A stretch of DNA of 64,000 nt from Malachius bipustulatus (Eukaryota; Arthropoda; Insecta; Coleoptera; Melyridae), in NCBI GenBank assembly GCA_910589415.1, contig OU342633.1, positions 19,382,858 through 19,446,857 of the forward strand, given 5' to 3'. Shown in pieces: positions 49,201 through 60,661 of this stretch. Numbering within the stretch: the stretch's first letter is position 1; each line of letters starts with the position of its first letter. The position numbers were made by a program, and so were the translations under genes. Under the pieces are notes generated by a model. The model had not been told where the DNA came from. It was given only the letters and a program-made list of their open reading frames with translations, and did no database searches.

Positions 49201-51761
49201 CTGCATTGCATACAACCCTTAGTTATTACTAATATGTCCAGGGTGTTAAGAAAATGACCGATAAACTCTTTGGTACATTGTAGAGGACACTCAGTGGAAT
49301 ATGGGAAAAATAATTTAAAAAATTATGGCCTTGAATTTGGTGAGATAAAAAATGCCAAAGTTAACATTTTACTATATTTGTTTTTCGGTATTTTTCGTTT
49401 AAAAAAAACACTATCGAACTGTCAAAACAGAATCAGTAAGGTTAGATCAGATAGGCCATCTGACATTTTATTTTTTACGAGGGGCACACAAATCATATAA
49501 AATTAAAAAGTACAATACCAAATGTTATCGTGTTAAACGTTGCCAAATTTATTCCTCAATATTTTGCTTCTATTTTTAAAAAAATGTAGCACAGGATTTT
49601 TTTTTAGTATTTTTCCTGTACTCTACTGAGTGTCCCCTACAATGTACTAAAGAGTTTATCCGTCATTTTCTTAACACCTTGTAGTTCATGGTGATTTTTA
49701 TAAATATGTAGTGAAAGGGGGTTTTCAATAATATATGAATCAGATACTTGTATTAAAATTTCCTAATTCAAATTCAAAAATAGTACTTAGTCCTTACTTA
49801 AGATTATAAGCTTCTTGTATTTTAAAATGAGCAAAAAATTCATTATATCGGGTGATCCACAAAATTTTATCAACTAGTGCCTTGGAAAAAATGAAGCATG
49901 TCTGCCAGTCTGTCAGATAAAATGCAAACTATTGGTATAGTCCAATAAAGTCTAAAAAGTCATATGTATCGATTAAGAATACACATCCTTTTGATAGTTC
50001 GATTTATTTTGTTTCATATACGTGGTTTTTATAGTAACCGTCCAGTTTGTCTAAACACTCCATCCCGCATAAATAAGTATACGTCAACATTGGTTTTGAA
50101 TGAGAATTAAATGCACAACACAGAGTATAGAGTGTCATTACGTGAATAAATTTTATGTAGTTGTCAGTGGCTCTCAAACTGACGTAAGCGTTTCAATTAA
50201 TTGTTTGAATGATTCCTTCAATAATTACGCTCGTTCACAACTTGACAATTAACTGTTTGACATTTTCTGGTGAAATTAAAAATATTAATTCGGACGGTTA
50301 GTGTGACGTCACATCTGACTTTTTAAAGTTAATCCTACTATAGGTGTGCTCACGTGCAATGAGCTCAGACATGACTGCAATAGCTATCTCTCTCTTCCAA
50401 GGCACTAGTTGATGAAAAATTCTGTGGATCACACAATACAATTACTATGCGGTAATTGAACGATCTAAAGACAAGTGAAACCATAACATACATAAAACAA
50501 AAAGGTAGAAATCCTCCTATGCAGTTCCTAAGCCAAGTGGTGTAAATTAAATATCTTAGAGAATATTATACAGGTAAGGTATTATCGAGGGTATTATATT
50601 ACTGAAGCTATATGGAACTACTATATTATTATGGCTTCACCTTTCCTACGCTTTATAAAAAACCACTCATACAGTGCAGGTGTGGCCCATTTATTCTTGC
50701 TGGAGTCATCATGTAAATTATTCTTTATTTTTATCATGCGATTTTATTTTGATTTTTTTTTTTAACGATAGAGCTTGATGAACTGTATTTTTGGACCAAA
50801 AAGAGCATTGATCCTTCAAAATCCAAGGCCTACTAGATCATGTTTATTGTTTGGTCTTAAAATTTTAAGAATTATTTATTATTTCTGCAGTTTTGTAGTA
50901 TGTTTTTGTTTCTTTTTGTAGTTGTAAAACTAGCAGGTTTCAGTAATAATACTATGTTGCCATATTATTGTATTAAGAATAAATTTAGTACGAATGGGTT
51001 TAATGCGATATTTTGATTTGCATCCCAGGTTGCTGTGGAATTTTGTGTTTAAGTTGGCCAAAACAAAAAATCCCCAACTCTCGCCATCGCTGTCAGAAAT
51101 CTTCTTCTTCAATACCAGCAGTGTTACATATTAAAATTGATGGAACTGACAGTTTAATAAAATATTGATACATTTCACTTAAAAAATGCACATAATTTTT
51201 CGCCCTCATAAGCAAGGCCAGATACAGGTGTCACTTTGCTTGAAACAATATTAAAAATTGAAGCGATGTGAAGGTATAAAGGCATAATGGCACATCCAAA
51301 CCTAATGACCTTACCTCCTAAATTACTTACATGTTGAGACAAGGGCGTAGGTATTTTTAATTTTTAATGAAAGCGTTGGAATATAATAAGCATATAGATT
51401 GATATTATTTACTGACCTTTTTGCCATCCATTGAGTATAAATTTCTCACACCATTTGGTAGAGTGACACATTTTGTAAGAATAGCCGTAAGATCCGCAAT
51501 CAAACTATCGAAAGATCGGTATCTTTCAGGAGCAACAGGGATGACGACTCCGGTGAAATACTTATTGCCATTGTGGAAGAACCGGACTCGTTTTGCTTTC
51601 TGTGTTTTAGAAGTGGATGACGGTCTCGAAGAGCTGCTGTTTACTTTCCCTGCAGTCGAGTCTTCTAAACCGTTCTCGATTATTTCGTAATCAGATAAAC
51701 CCAAGCTGTTGCAGCTTGTGGATGACAGACTTCTTGAACCATTCAAGTTAGTTTTAGACAT
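46224..51761 (-). CDS. Dclk: Doublecortin-like Ser/Thr protein kinase, complete, nine coding exons
   Basis: Coding exons, minus strand: 51761-51417, 48137-47913, 47849-47536, 47464-47313, 47253-47162, 47094-46974, 46911-46766, 46701-46540 and 46481-46224. All have GT-AG ends and compatible phases, giving 604 residues. A Ser-rich start precedes doublecortin repeat 1 (about 56-140, [15 protein letters not shown]) and repeat 2 (about 174-255, [15 protein letters not shown] then [13 protein letters not shown]). The kinase domain (about 337-600) shows the glycine loop GNGNFAVV, Lys366 (YALK), Glu383 of helix C, HRDVKPEN with catalytic Asp458, DFG at 485-487, GTPTYVAPE, and DHPW near the end. The doublecortin repeats bind tubulin or microtubules; the kinase domain is of the CaMK group. 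The protein stops five residues after DHPWL-type sequence, so it lacks the C-terminal tail of vertebrate DCLK1. Intron 1 (3.3 kb) contains foldback MITEs; the other introns are 58-71 bp. The start ATG at 51761 is the first in frame and has A at -3. Confidence 0.96.
49241..49679. mobile_element. Foldback MITE in kinase intron 1, ~440 bp
   Basis: Inverted ends of about 50 bp: GGTGTTAAGAAAATGACCG...CTCTTTGGTACATTGTAG at the left, complemented at the right (CATTTTCTTAACACCTTG end). A TTTAAAAAAACA-rich interior has no coding capacity. It lies wholly within the large first intron of the kinase gene. Confidence 0.8.
49860..50438. mobile_element. Outer MITE in kinase intron 1, hosting a nested MITE
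   Basis: Ends GTGATCCACAAAATTTTATC...CTAGTGCCTTGGA and the complement of TCCAAGGCACTAGTTGATGA...CTGTGGATCAC form about 35-bp inverted repeats. Most of the interior is occupied by the TA-flanked repeat at 49938-50340. The outer element is therefore either interrupted by the inner one or is a composite. Confidence 0.7.
49938..50340 (+). mobile_element. TA-flanked ~400-bp MITE, intact copy A
   Basis: Flanked by TA on both sides, with short inverted ends TAGTCCAAT / ATCCTACTA. The whole length matches 57164-57553 plus 61053-61061, with shared phrases such as TCGATTTATTTTGTTTCAT, CACTCCATCCC, GAATGAGAATTAAATGCACA and GACGGTTAGTGTGACGTCAC. It has no coding capacity. The TA duplication suggests a Tc1/mariner-derived MITE. 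It gives the unoccupied reference for the Harbinger-like insertion in copy B. Confidence 0.8.
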
Positions 51762-54424
51762 TTTCAAGTTCAAGGCAACAGTACATGCGATAACATAACG
51801 AATTAGTGGGTCAGCGGTTCTTAATAATCGTTGTCTGAAATCGTCATTTGCATTTAAAACGAAACTATAACAGCATTGAACAGTTACTTATATCAGATTA
51901 TTGTTTTAGTCACTGGTACCGCCTTTCGCCAGTCAACATTTGGTGCAGGACATCACTTCACAAAATGTTCAATTAAAGATATTACTGACGTGAAAAGAAA
52001 CAACTGTCGGAGAAACGCCGAAAACTGAATCACTGCATAATTGCTTTATTAAAAATATAATTTTTTTACTGTTTTCCGTATTATTATTACCGACTTTCGT
52101 ACTTTCGTTTCGTTCACAAAAAAAAGTAAGACAATGCAGCAATTAACCTCATTCCATTCATCATCGGTCGAAGTATTCTTCTGTCATCATTCAATAAATA
52201 TAAATTCTACTAGAGTCCCCTTCATATTATTTATTTAGGCACCCTACTCCCCTACTCCTGCTAGTCCTACGACCTACGACTAACTAAACGACAAGTACGA
52301 CAACGACGCCACGTACAATGGCTGCGTTCGAAAACGTCAGGGGTGCGCTCATTAATGAAGTCGCCTGTTGGAGTGACTGACGTCAGTGACGTCAGAGTCT
52401 AGCGACTGTGTCAGTGTCAGTGAGTGTTCTGAGAGTGAGTTCATGAATGACTCTGGGCAGTCTGGGTGAATGTGCAAAACAAAACCAATAAATAATACCA
52501 AATAGATATAAAAAATAAACAACATGCAAAGCAAAGCTTGATGGTAAATTTACCATTGCCATTGATACTATTAATAAATACGTTGAACTATGGTTAAGTC
52601 AAGTGTATTATTACTATTAATACGAAAATGTCAAACAATAAATAATAAGTTCAGTTATGAAATATGGAAGTAAAAATCGTAGTGACGGTGATCGTATATT
52701 GATGATATTGGCTTGGCCACGAGCCACAATAATGTAGATAGATTACGGTATACGGTGTATACACACTGCCTGTCCTTGCCGCTACTGAAAAAAAGGCACA
52801 GCACAAGGTTTTAGTTTCACTGGTAGCCGCCGCTGAGGCGCTACTGTTGCATCTGGTCTGACTATCGGCCGGCCAGAGCGCGGTAGCAATGGTAAGATGA
52901 GAACTTGATCAGCTGAATGGCTGTTTTGTGAAATATATTTTAATGAATGCATTATTAATATGTAATATAATTAAACTATAATTTATATTATATCGGGTGT
53001 GTCAAAAGTGTGGCAACGGTCCAATAAATCTTTCAGTTTTGAGTTAAAAAAAAAATGCAAAAACAGATCAATTTTGTAATTTAATTTTACTTTCTATTGA
53101 TGTAAAAAAAATTATACAGGGAGTTCCTTGACTCAGTAATGGCAACATTGCCAGTTTTTTTTTTTTAATAGGACATCATGTATATTTGTGTATTTTCGTA
53201 TTTCCTGAGAAATTCCAATAATAATGTTTTTTTACAGTTTTTTTTACAGTTGCGGTTAAAATTAATCAGTTTTTGAATTATAAATAAATGAAAATCGCAA
53301 GTTTTTATTTTGAAAGCAGTGTACATCGGAAACGGCTCAAGATACCGCGGAAAACGGCTGAGAGAATACACCACTGAAAACTGAAACATCTTCGAGTGCT
53401 GCGGCTGCCACCGTGACCAAGGGCTTGGAAATAGTGGACACATCCGGTATTTGGAGTGCTGACGAGATTATTCAAAATATATAGATACTGATGGAAAGTT
53501 ATTTACACTCATCAAAGTTATTTATACTAGACATTCACACCAAGAAACACCACGCCACAACTGACAATAAATTAAGTTGTATGTTCAAAGAATGTGATGA
53601 ATTAATCCCTTTTAATTACAAAATAAATGTCCTCTCGTCAAAAAATGGTGTCAAAATTGCGTACTCGTCGCAGTCACCGAAACATCAGCGAATCGACACT
53701 ATTCTTCATGTTCTTAATTCTATGGATTCTCTGACGTCACGTGGTGAGCTCTTCACAACTATTGTGAATATAATTTTATTCAATTTTGATTTCAAGTAGT
53801 GTTCCTGTAGTCCTGAAAGACAATACTTTTGATTTATTATTCCAGAATTTAAGTTCCCAAATTCTGAAAATAAGAATTTGATGTTGCTTGACTTTTATAA
53901 TTTGAATCATTAATTTCAGAAGTGATAAAAATGATGGATTTGGGTTTTAAGATCCAGTGTGCTGAAGTTTTAAAAAGATCAAAATATCATCATCGGAGAC
54001 CAATAATTCTGTCTGGCAACAACTGAAACTTTTGCTCCTCGGGTGTAAAATTTCGATGATTTACATAATAATTTTTATTTATAGTTTGAAAAAATTCATC
54101 AGCTTATTCTGCAGGGACTTTTAACCACATACAATTTCTATAATAAACAAAATTATCGATTTTTTTCACTGCAAGTAAAAGTAATTGATTTAATTTACCT
54201 TCCATAACTAATTTTTGGAGCTGTAATGAGACACATTTTCATGAGTGTTTTATGGCATTAAATAGTATTGCCAGGAAGTCAATTTAAATAGTAATTCAAC
54301 CACAATTGGTTGAATGATTAATCAATACTCTTCTGAAGCGGGAACAATTTATACAATCACTATCAATAATGCAAAATTAATCAGGGTACGATGATCTTTT
54401 TATAAGATGCCAACTAGGATGAAA
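51762..54424. other. Kinase upstream region and intergenic DNA
   Basis: The 5' untranslated region and promoter of the kinase should lie just above 51761. A plus-strand 102-codon ATG frame at 53491-53799 has no domain, no splice context and AT-rich composition; I do not call it a gene. A segment at 52731-52862 resembles 13051-13155. A block near 53000-53160 (ATCGGGTGTGTCAAAAGTGT...ACAGGGAGTTCC) looks like another MITE remnant. Confidence 0.45.
52378..52394. promoter_or_regulatory. Two adjacent CRE-type sites upstream of the kinase start
   Basis: TGACGTCA occurs at 52378-52385 and again at 52387-52394, about 620 bp upstream of the kinase start codon, within a GC-richer block. TGACGTCA is the consensus cAMP response element bound by CREB/ATF bZIP proteins. 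The same word also occurs in MITEs of this window (for example near 34697), so a repeat origin is possible. Confidence 0.35.
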
Positions 54425-54430
54425 TTTATT
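54425..54430 (-). terminator. Candidate poly(A) signal of the reductase gene
   Basis: Minus-strand AATAAA lies about 100 bases downstream of the reductase stop codon, a usual distance for a short insect 3' untranslated region. Confidence 0.5.
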
Positions 54431-54532
54431 TTGTAATAATAATTAATAAAATATTTATATAAAAATAATGTATATAAATAAAATATCTACTACCTATAAC
54501 AACTAATATACATAACAGTAACAAATTAACAG

Positions 54533-56371
54533 CTACCCTGCTATATTCAACATTTTCTGGATATCAATGATTTTCTCCCTAGGTTTTCCCAATTTTTTCC
54601 CTTCCTCTTGCTCATATGCATCTATTTGAAGCCAGTTTTTCCAAGTTACGATCTGAACATTGTTTTGCTTCAACAAAGTTTCAATGTATTCAAATCCTAG
54701 ACGCTGCTCATCTATCAAGCCTTCACCTTGAACATGTTTCACGATTACATCTGCAGCAGCAAAAGCGTTCGACATGGTTGTTAAAATTACACCGGTAGGT
54801 CCAGTCGATAACCATCCAGAAGTAAAAACTCCTTTATCGACACTGAAATTATTATTTATAACAAGTCCTTTCTGTTCATCGAAAGGTATTTCACTGTCAG
54901 CTCGAACTGACTTGTATCCGATACTTGTAACCGCTAATTGGCAAGAAACTGCATCAGTTTCATCAGTAGGAACGGCTTTTTTATTTATAAGATCTGAACC
55001 TTCCAGCCTTGTCACACTCAGTTTGACCCCTTCAACTTTGGAGCTACCCAATATTTCTAGAGGGGCTCTATGAAATATAGGCAAGAATGCTTTATTTTTA
55101 GGATTGAGTTGTGTTTGTTCGTTGAGAGATTTCAGCATAAGCTCTGTGATTCGTTTCTTAGGTCTCGGTAACTTCGGCACTACTTCTGCTAAACCTTCAA
55201 AGTCTTTCGAGTTCCAGACAGTTGTGCAACCTTCCAATTTCAGCATCTCTCTTAATTCTGCTATCGTAAATGCTGCTTGTAGAGGGCCTCGTCTTCCTAT
55301 GAGATATACTTTTTTCACTTTTGATTTTGAGAGAGCTTCGAGTGCATGTTGAGTGATATCTGTTGTCTGAAACATGGGACTATTTTTAATAAATATTTAG
55401 CTGGTGGTATTTAGATAGTGTCAATAAACTGCGCATCACTCGCCTTTAATTTATCAATGGGAGATAATAGAATTCTGGCTACATCAATGGCTACATTTCC
55501 TTGTCCTAAAATTGCAACTGATTCCGCACTCAAATCCAATTGTAAATTAGAGTCCCAGGGTACTCCGTTATACCATCCTACAATATGTCTAGCCGGTATC
55601 ACATTTTTAAGGTTTTCCCCAGGAATGTCTAGTTTGCGATTTATTTCTGCTCCATATGACTGATGAAATAAAAAATAAAAATAAGAAATACAAACTTAGC
55701 ATAAGAAATTCTCTAACCAATAAAACTGCGTGGTAAGCTTTCTTCAACTGGCTCAGGGTGACGTCTTTTCCAAGCGTAACGTTTCCTATAAATCTAACGT
55801 TTGGATTTCCAGCAACTTTAGTGAAAGTATTTTCAACATTTTTGACCTCAGGATGATCTGGAGCTACACCAAATCTAGAAACAAAAACAAAAATGACAGC
55901 CAATAGGTCATTTTGGACAAAAAAATCTTTAAAAAATGTATCTTTTATTAGTTTTTATCAATTATTCTTCTCACTAAGGTTAAGTGATCGAAATCGTGCT
56001 ATGTGTTATAATAATAGTAAGATGCATTGTAATGAAGAGTCCCAATTAGGATGAAACATCAATGAATTGCATATTATTGTTTGCCAATATGTCACCCATC
56101 TCTTGTCTTGTCAATATTAAGTGGGTAAGTACATAAAATAAATAAATCATTGAATATTAGAATGTTAAAATTGCTGCAACGGTATCTACCTTACCAAACC
56201 AAATGGAACTGGTAATCTTTCATAGATGTCAATCTGGGATGAATTGAGCTTCTTCGCTAAATGCTGTGCAGAATAGAACCCAGCAGGACCGGCACCGATA
56301 ATGCAGATTTTTGGAGTGGCAACGGCTGACGATAATTGTCTTGTTATCACAGAAAAAAGATTGCGTTTCAT
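54533..56371 (-). CDS. Fdxr: NADPH:adrenodoxin oxidoreductase, mitochondrial, complete, four coding exons
   Basis: Coding exons, minus strand: 56371-56190, 55874-55718, 55659-55444 and 55366-54533, giving 462 residues, close to the usual family length. The enzyme passes electrons from NADPH through FAD to mitochondrial [2Fe-2S] ferredoxin, serving mitochondrial P450s (in insects including ecdysteroid synthesis; the fly gene is dare) and Fe-S cluster assembly. A basic start ([18 protein letters not shown]) fits a mitochondrial presequence. The FAD site GAGPAG is at 26-31, followed by [20 protein letters not shown] at 54-73. The nucleotide-binding [14 protein letters not shown] is at 165-178, with IGRRGPLQ (208-215, the Arg pair that contacts the NADP 2'-phosphate). 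The FAD-contacting [11 protein letters not shown] is at about 369-379. Introns are 315, 58 and 77 bp. Intron 3 has a GC donor (AAG/GCGAGT). At exon 1 a stronger-looking GTAAGG donor five bases upstream would break the frame, so GTAGAT is used. Confidence 0.97.
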
Positions 56372-57163
56372 TTTTCGTCTTACAGCTGAAAATATTAAAA
56401 TTTAATAGGTTTTGGTTACTTTTAATTAAAAACTTTCTCAATATTTAATAAATATACCTACCTAGTTGTAGTTAGTACCTACTGGAATAAAAATTACTTA
56501 GTTGCTTTACCTATCGAAATACCTATATAGGTATATACACTACCCACCTGCTACGAGGTATAAAAAATTAGTAAGGTATAATATAGGTGTAGAGTCCAGA
56601 TTTCTTGCAACTAATTCAAATGGAAACACAGAATTAATCTCTAGAACCAAAGTTTCTGTGATGAAGCAATAATTAAATATTCATTTTGAAATTTAAATAA
56701 TAATATAATAACACTGCTTATCTACTTACTGAAGCCTGATAGAATAAAAAATAATCAAGTGCTTAATGCAACCACCAGTGAATGAATTTAACCCGACCTT
56801 GACACCCAACAGCCCAGAAACCGTATCAACAAGAATAATTACTCTGTAACTGTAGAAAAACAATTTAATAATTAACAAAAAATGTTAAACATAGGTAATA
56901 AATAATTAATTATTATAAATTAAATCTCAATATTCTCAATTCAATAATATGTAATGTACAAACTACAATTATTACTACAAACCAGTGTACAATCTACAAA
57001 AATTATATTGTCAGTACTGTCACTGACCACTGTCTACCTGAATTTGTACCTCTAAAAAATAAATGCTAAACAGCACTGGTGAAAACTGAGAAGTTATGTT
57101 GTTGCGCATGCGCACTTTTATCAGGTTGCCGAATGCGCGAGCAATAGAGCCGTTTGGCTGGTA
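56372..57163. other. Reductase 5' flank
   Basis: No gene was seen. The promoter of the minus-strand reductase should be here. The stretch contains several CTACCTA / GGTATAT low-complexity words (56455-56600) but no clear core promoter pair. Confidence 0.4.
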
Positions 57164-59296
57164 TAGTACGATTTCATTTAGTACGAAGAAGGCATACATA
57201 TTATCGATTAAGAATACTCATCCTTCTGATATAGCTCGATTTATTTTGTTTCATTTACGTGGTTCTCATAGAAACCGTCAAGTTTGTCTAAACACTCCAT
57301 CCCACATAAATAATTATACTTCAACATTGGTTTTGAATGAGAATTAAATGCACAACACAGAGGATAGAATGTCATTACGTGAATAAATTTTATGTAGTTG
57401 TCAGTGGGTGTCAAACTCATTGTTTGAATGATTTCTTCAATAATTTGCTCTCGTTCACACCTTGAAATTTAACTGTTTGACATTTTTGGTAAAATGAAAA
57501 ATCTTAATTCAGACGGTTAGTATGACGTCACATCATATCACTTTTTAAACTTAAGCCCATATGTAACGATCCATTTTTTAGTACAAGTTTTAGTCGATTT
57601 TTTAGGATCCTAAATTTAGGACAAATTCATACAAGTTTTGTCTCCAATTTTTGATAAATTTTTTAGTTTAGGGAAGTTGTCCTATTTTTCGTCAATTTTA
57701 ATTGACAAGCATTCGTTCTTATTACCCGTTAGGCATCGTGATCAATCGGACTTTCTTTTCATTGGAAACTATTTGACAACTAATAAAATAAATACAAAGA
57801 AATTTAAATTTGCGTCCTGTTCACCACTTATTTTACAATTTGCATGTTATTTGGGTGATTTGCAGTGCTTAAATAAGTCCAGAAAATATCATTGAAAGGC
57901 AGCAGTAATTTAATCTGGTAAGTAAAAGATATAAATAGTTAGAAATGTGCTTTCTGGTACTTATATCAATTCTTCATCATTTATTATAGGTATGTTATAC
58001 GTTTGTTTGAATATAGAATTTCTTTCACAGGTTCCACATTAGCATGTAGTGAAAGGGTCCCCTGAACATGAACACGTGTGTTCACTGAATGACAGAAAAG
58101 TATCCATATAGTGAACTGGTGGACTTCAAGAAGAAATACGGGAGCTGCCGTATTTTTCAGCTTATTAATTCGACACCAATTTTTTTAACTTTATGTAAGT
58201 TTATGTAAATAGGAACTTATTAAGTATTATTGTAGCCTTAAAGTTAAATTTTCCAAATTTCAACGGATTATACTTCATCAGCAAATGCCCCATGTTTTCA
58301 TCTGTTTAGAGGTAATTAAATGATACTTACTATATTTTTTGAGGTATTATAATGTAGGTATTTTGATATAAAAACTATAATAAATTTGAAAATTGGATGT
58401 ATACCTATGTTAACAGGAATATTTGTTACATAGTTTTAAAAATCTTTCAAGATATTTTTTTTTATACCTATGAGATACTTATAATACTTTTTAACTATAC
58501 AATTGGTTGCCTTTTTAACTATAAAAAACTAATCAATAAAAGTTAATAATAAACGTACCTGTTCTTTTAATTTAACCACAAATAATATTAATGCACTTTT
58601 CAATAGTAACGAATATTCGCTGACGTTATTATTGAAAATTGTGTTAATTAATTATTATGTGGACTTCCAAATAGTCAGAATTCAAAGATATAATTTAAAT
58701 TTAAATATCCCGCCAACCGATATACCCCCACCACCGTCATAAATGCTTTTTAGTTACGGCACCTCGCGGGCAGGGGGAGCTCAAGTTTGTATCCAAAATA
58801 TTTACAAAATTTTTAGAACCTGTCCTATTTTTCATCAATTAAATGACATAACTGAAGTGGAAATCTGGGGAAATTGTTGTTTGTAGGTTACAATATTGAG
58901 ATGTTGGTAGCTAAAGTCGACTTTCTAACAGAAAGGAGCATGTGTGGATTTGACGTTGAACGGGATGGTTTACCAATATGGCGGCTGCTTCAGTTTTTAA
59001 AGCTGATTAAACGCCAATAACTTCACTAACCTACATTATATTATATAACTATTAAATATTGCATCACACTTTAACGTTTTACAACAAAATATACTACAAT
59101 TAAACACAAAAAAAAAACCCAAGAGTGAAACACAGGACACGTCAGAGGTCAGAACCATGAATGATTATGAGTCATCTCTGGTTGAGCAATGTGGCTGAGT
59201 TGGTTCCCTAGGATAACACGTGAAATCGATCATATGCTCCTTCCTTTTTCGTCTTTATTCAATGTTTCTAACCTAACCAGTAACCTCAGTTTATAT

Positions 59297-59857
59297 CAGC
59301 GTTGCCAACGTTGGTGATTTTTCACCAGATCTGGTGAATTCAAGTCTTATTTGGTGATTTGGTGAAAACTTTTAACAAATGCTTAAAATCTGGTGATATT
59401 TGAATATTTGTGATTTTTTAACACGAATGTGGTTTATTACTTTCATCCTTCGATCAATTTTCCTATTTTAAACATCCCCAAAGTAAGGTTGTCTTATTGA
59501 CTTGCAAAAATTAATTTAATGGGTTACTTAATTACCTTAATTTGGTTATTGTTGGTATTATTTTGTTATACATTCAAATATGAATAGTTTTTTTGTTGGC
59601 CAATGATAAAGAGACGACTTATGGTTTCACTCGGGTGAAACTTGTCATGTGATTAACTTTTGTGCAATTCGGGGAAGGGATATAATATAGGTACCTACTT
59701 CTGGTGATTAAAAATGAAATCTGGTGAAATTTTGAGGTTTTGAAAAAAAATCTGGTGAAATATGGCGATTTTACTGCTAAAAACACAATCTGGTGAATTC
59801 TGGTGATTTTTTTGACTCGAACTTGGTGAAATCTTGAAATTTTGGTTGGCAACGCTG
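59297..59857 (+). mobile_element. hAT-type MITE, 561 bp, perfect 8-bp target duplication
   Basis: Ends CAGCGTTGCCAAC and the complement of GTTGGCAACGCTG are inverted copies. They are flanked by the identical 8-mer GTTTATAT at 59289-59296 and 59858-59865. CAG-starting ends and an 8-bp duplication are typical of hAT elements. The interior repeats TCTGGTGAAAT-like phrases and has no transposase. A truncated copy lies inverted at 41284-41815. The intact duplication and ends suggest this is the youngest layer of the nested stack. Confidence 0.9.
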
Positions 59858-60059
59858 GTTTATATTTGGAAGTGTACGTGAAAAAGTGTACGGTAATCAT
59901 TGAAATTGAATTGAAAACTTATCCACTTTGTTGAATAATATAATAATATAATATAAAATGTAGGTATGATCAAGTAGATGGGTTGTCGTTGTTAGGCAAG
60001 TTTGTTTTTATAGTAATGTAAACAAGTTACAATCGTCAAAACACTTATCAGTTATCACA

Positions 60060-60661
60060 ATGTCTTGGTCTCATGATCAGGTTATTTCTTTAATAGAATT
60101 ATATAGAGAAAGGCCTTGCCTCTATCAGGTAAAAAGTTCCAATTATAAAAACAAGCACATGAGAACCACTGCTTATGAAAGCATGGTAAGAGAACTAAAA
60201 AATATTCGTCCTGGAATAACTATAACTGAAATAAAATCGAAAATCAACAAACTTTGCAACAGAACACCGAAAGTACTTGAAATCGAAGCATAGTGGCATG
60301 GATGAAGACTCTGTAAGTAGTTTTAATATATCTTAAATGTTATATAGATGCAATACTGGTATCTGCCAGTCATGAGGCCAGTCACTTTGTAATGTCCTCG
60401 ACTTTTACGAATAGCATATTCTAAACTGTTTCTCTTAAATGATTTCAGCTGTACGTACCATCACTCTGGTATTATGAATACCTTTTATTTCTATTGGACC
60501 ACATCGCTGTGAGAAAGTCTACTGACTCTATCGGAGAGCTGTCCCAGGAATTAAGTGAAAACAGTGTTTCACTGACATGTGATGAGAGCACCACAGATGG
60601 CAAGACTGAACAACAAGCTGAGAAATCAAACGTCTGTTCTGTATTAGTAATAATGACCTAA
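60060..60661 (+). pseudogene. MADF (Myb/SANT-like) gene of the Harbinger-like element, frameshifted
   Basis: An ATG at 60060 opens MSWSHDQVISLIELYRERPC, the start of a MADF domain, the Myb/SANT-like DNA-binding domain named after Adf-1. It continues with AYESMVRELKNI and ITITEIKSKINKL. Near 60255-60262 the frame slips by one base: the next codons in the shifted frame read EHRKYLKSKHSGMDEDS to a GTAAGT donor at 60313. After a 136-bp intron (acceptor TTTCAG at 60448) the frame resumes with LYVPSLWYYEYLLFLLDHI, the conserved end of the domain, and stops at 60661. In PIF/Harbinger elements such a protein assists the transposase in the nucleus. Without the slip the gene would be coherent, so decay is slight. 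Confidence 0.75.

Noticed and set aside
53491..53799. 102-codon ATG frame between kinase and reductase
   Set aside because: No domain, AT-biased residues, no promoter or splice context. It may be chance in repeat-rich DNA.
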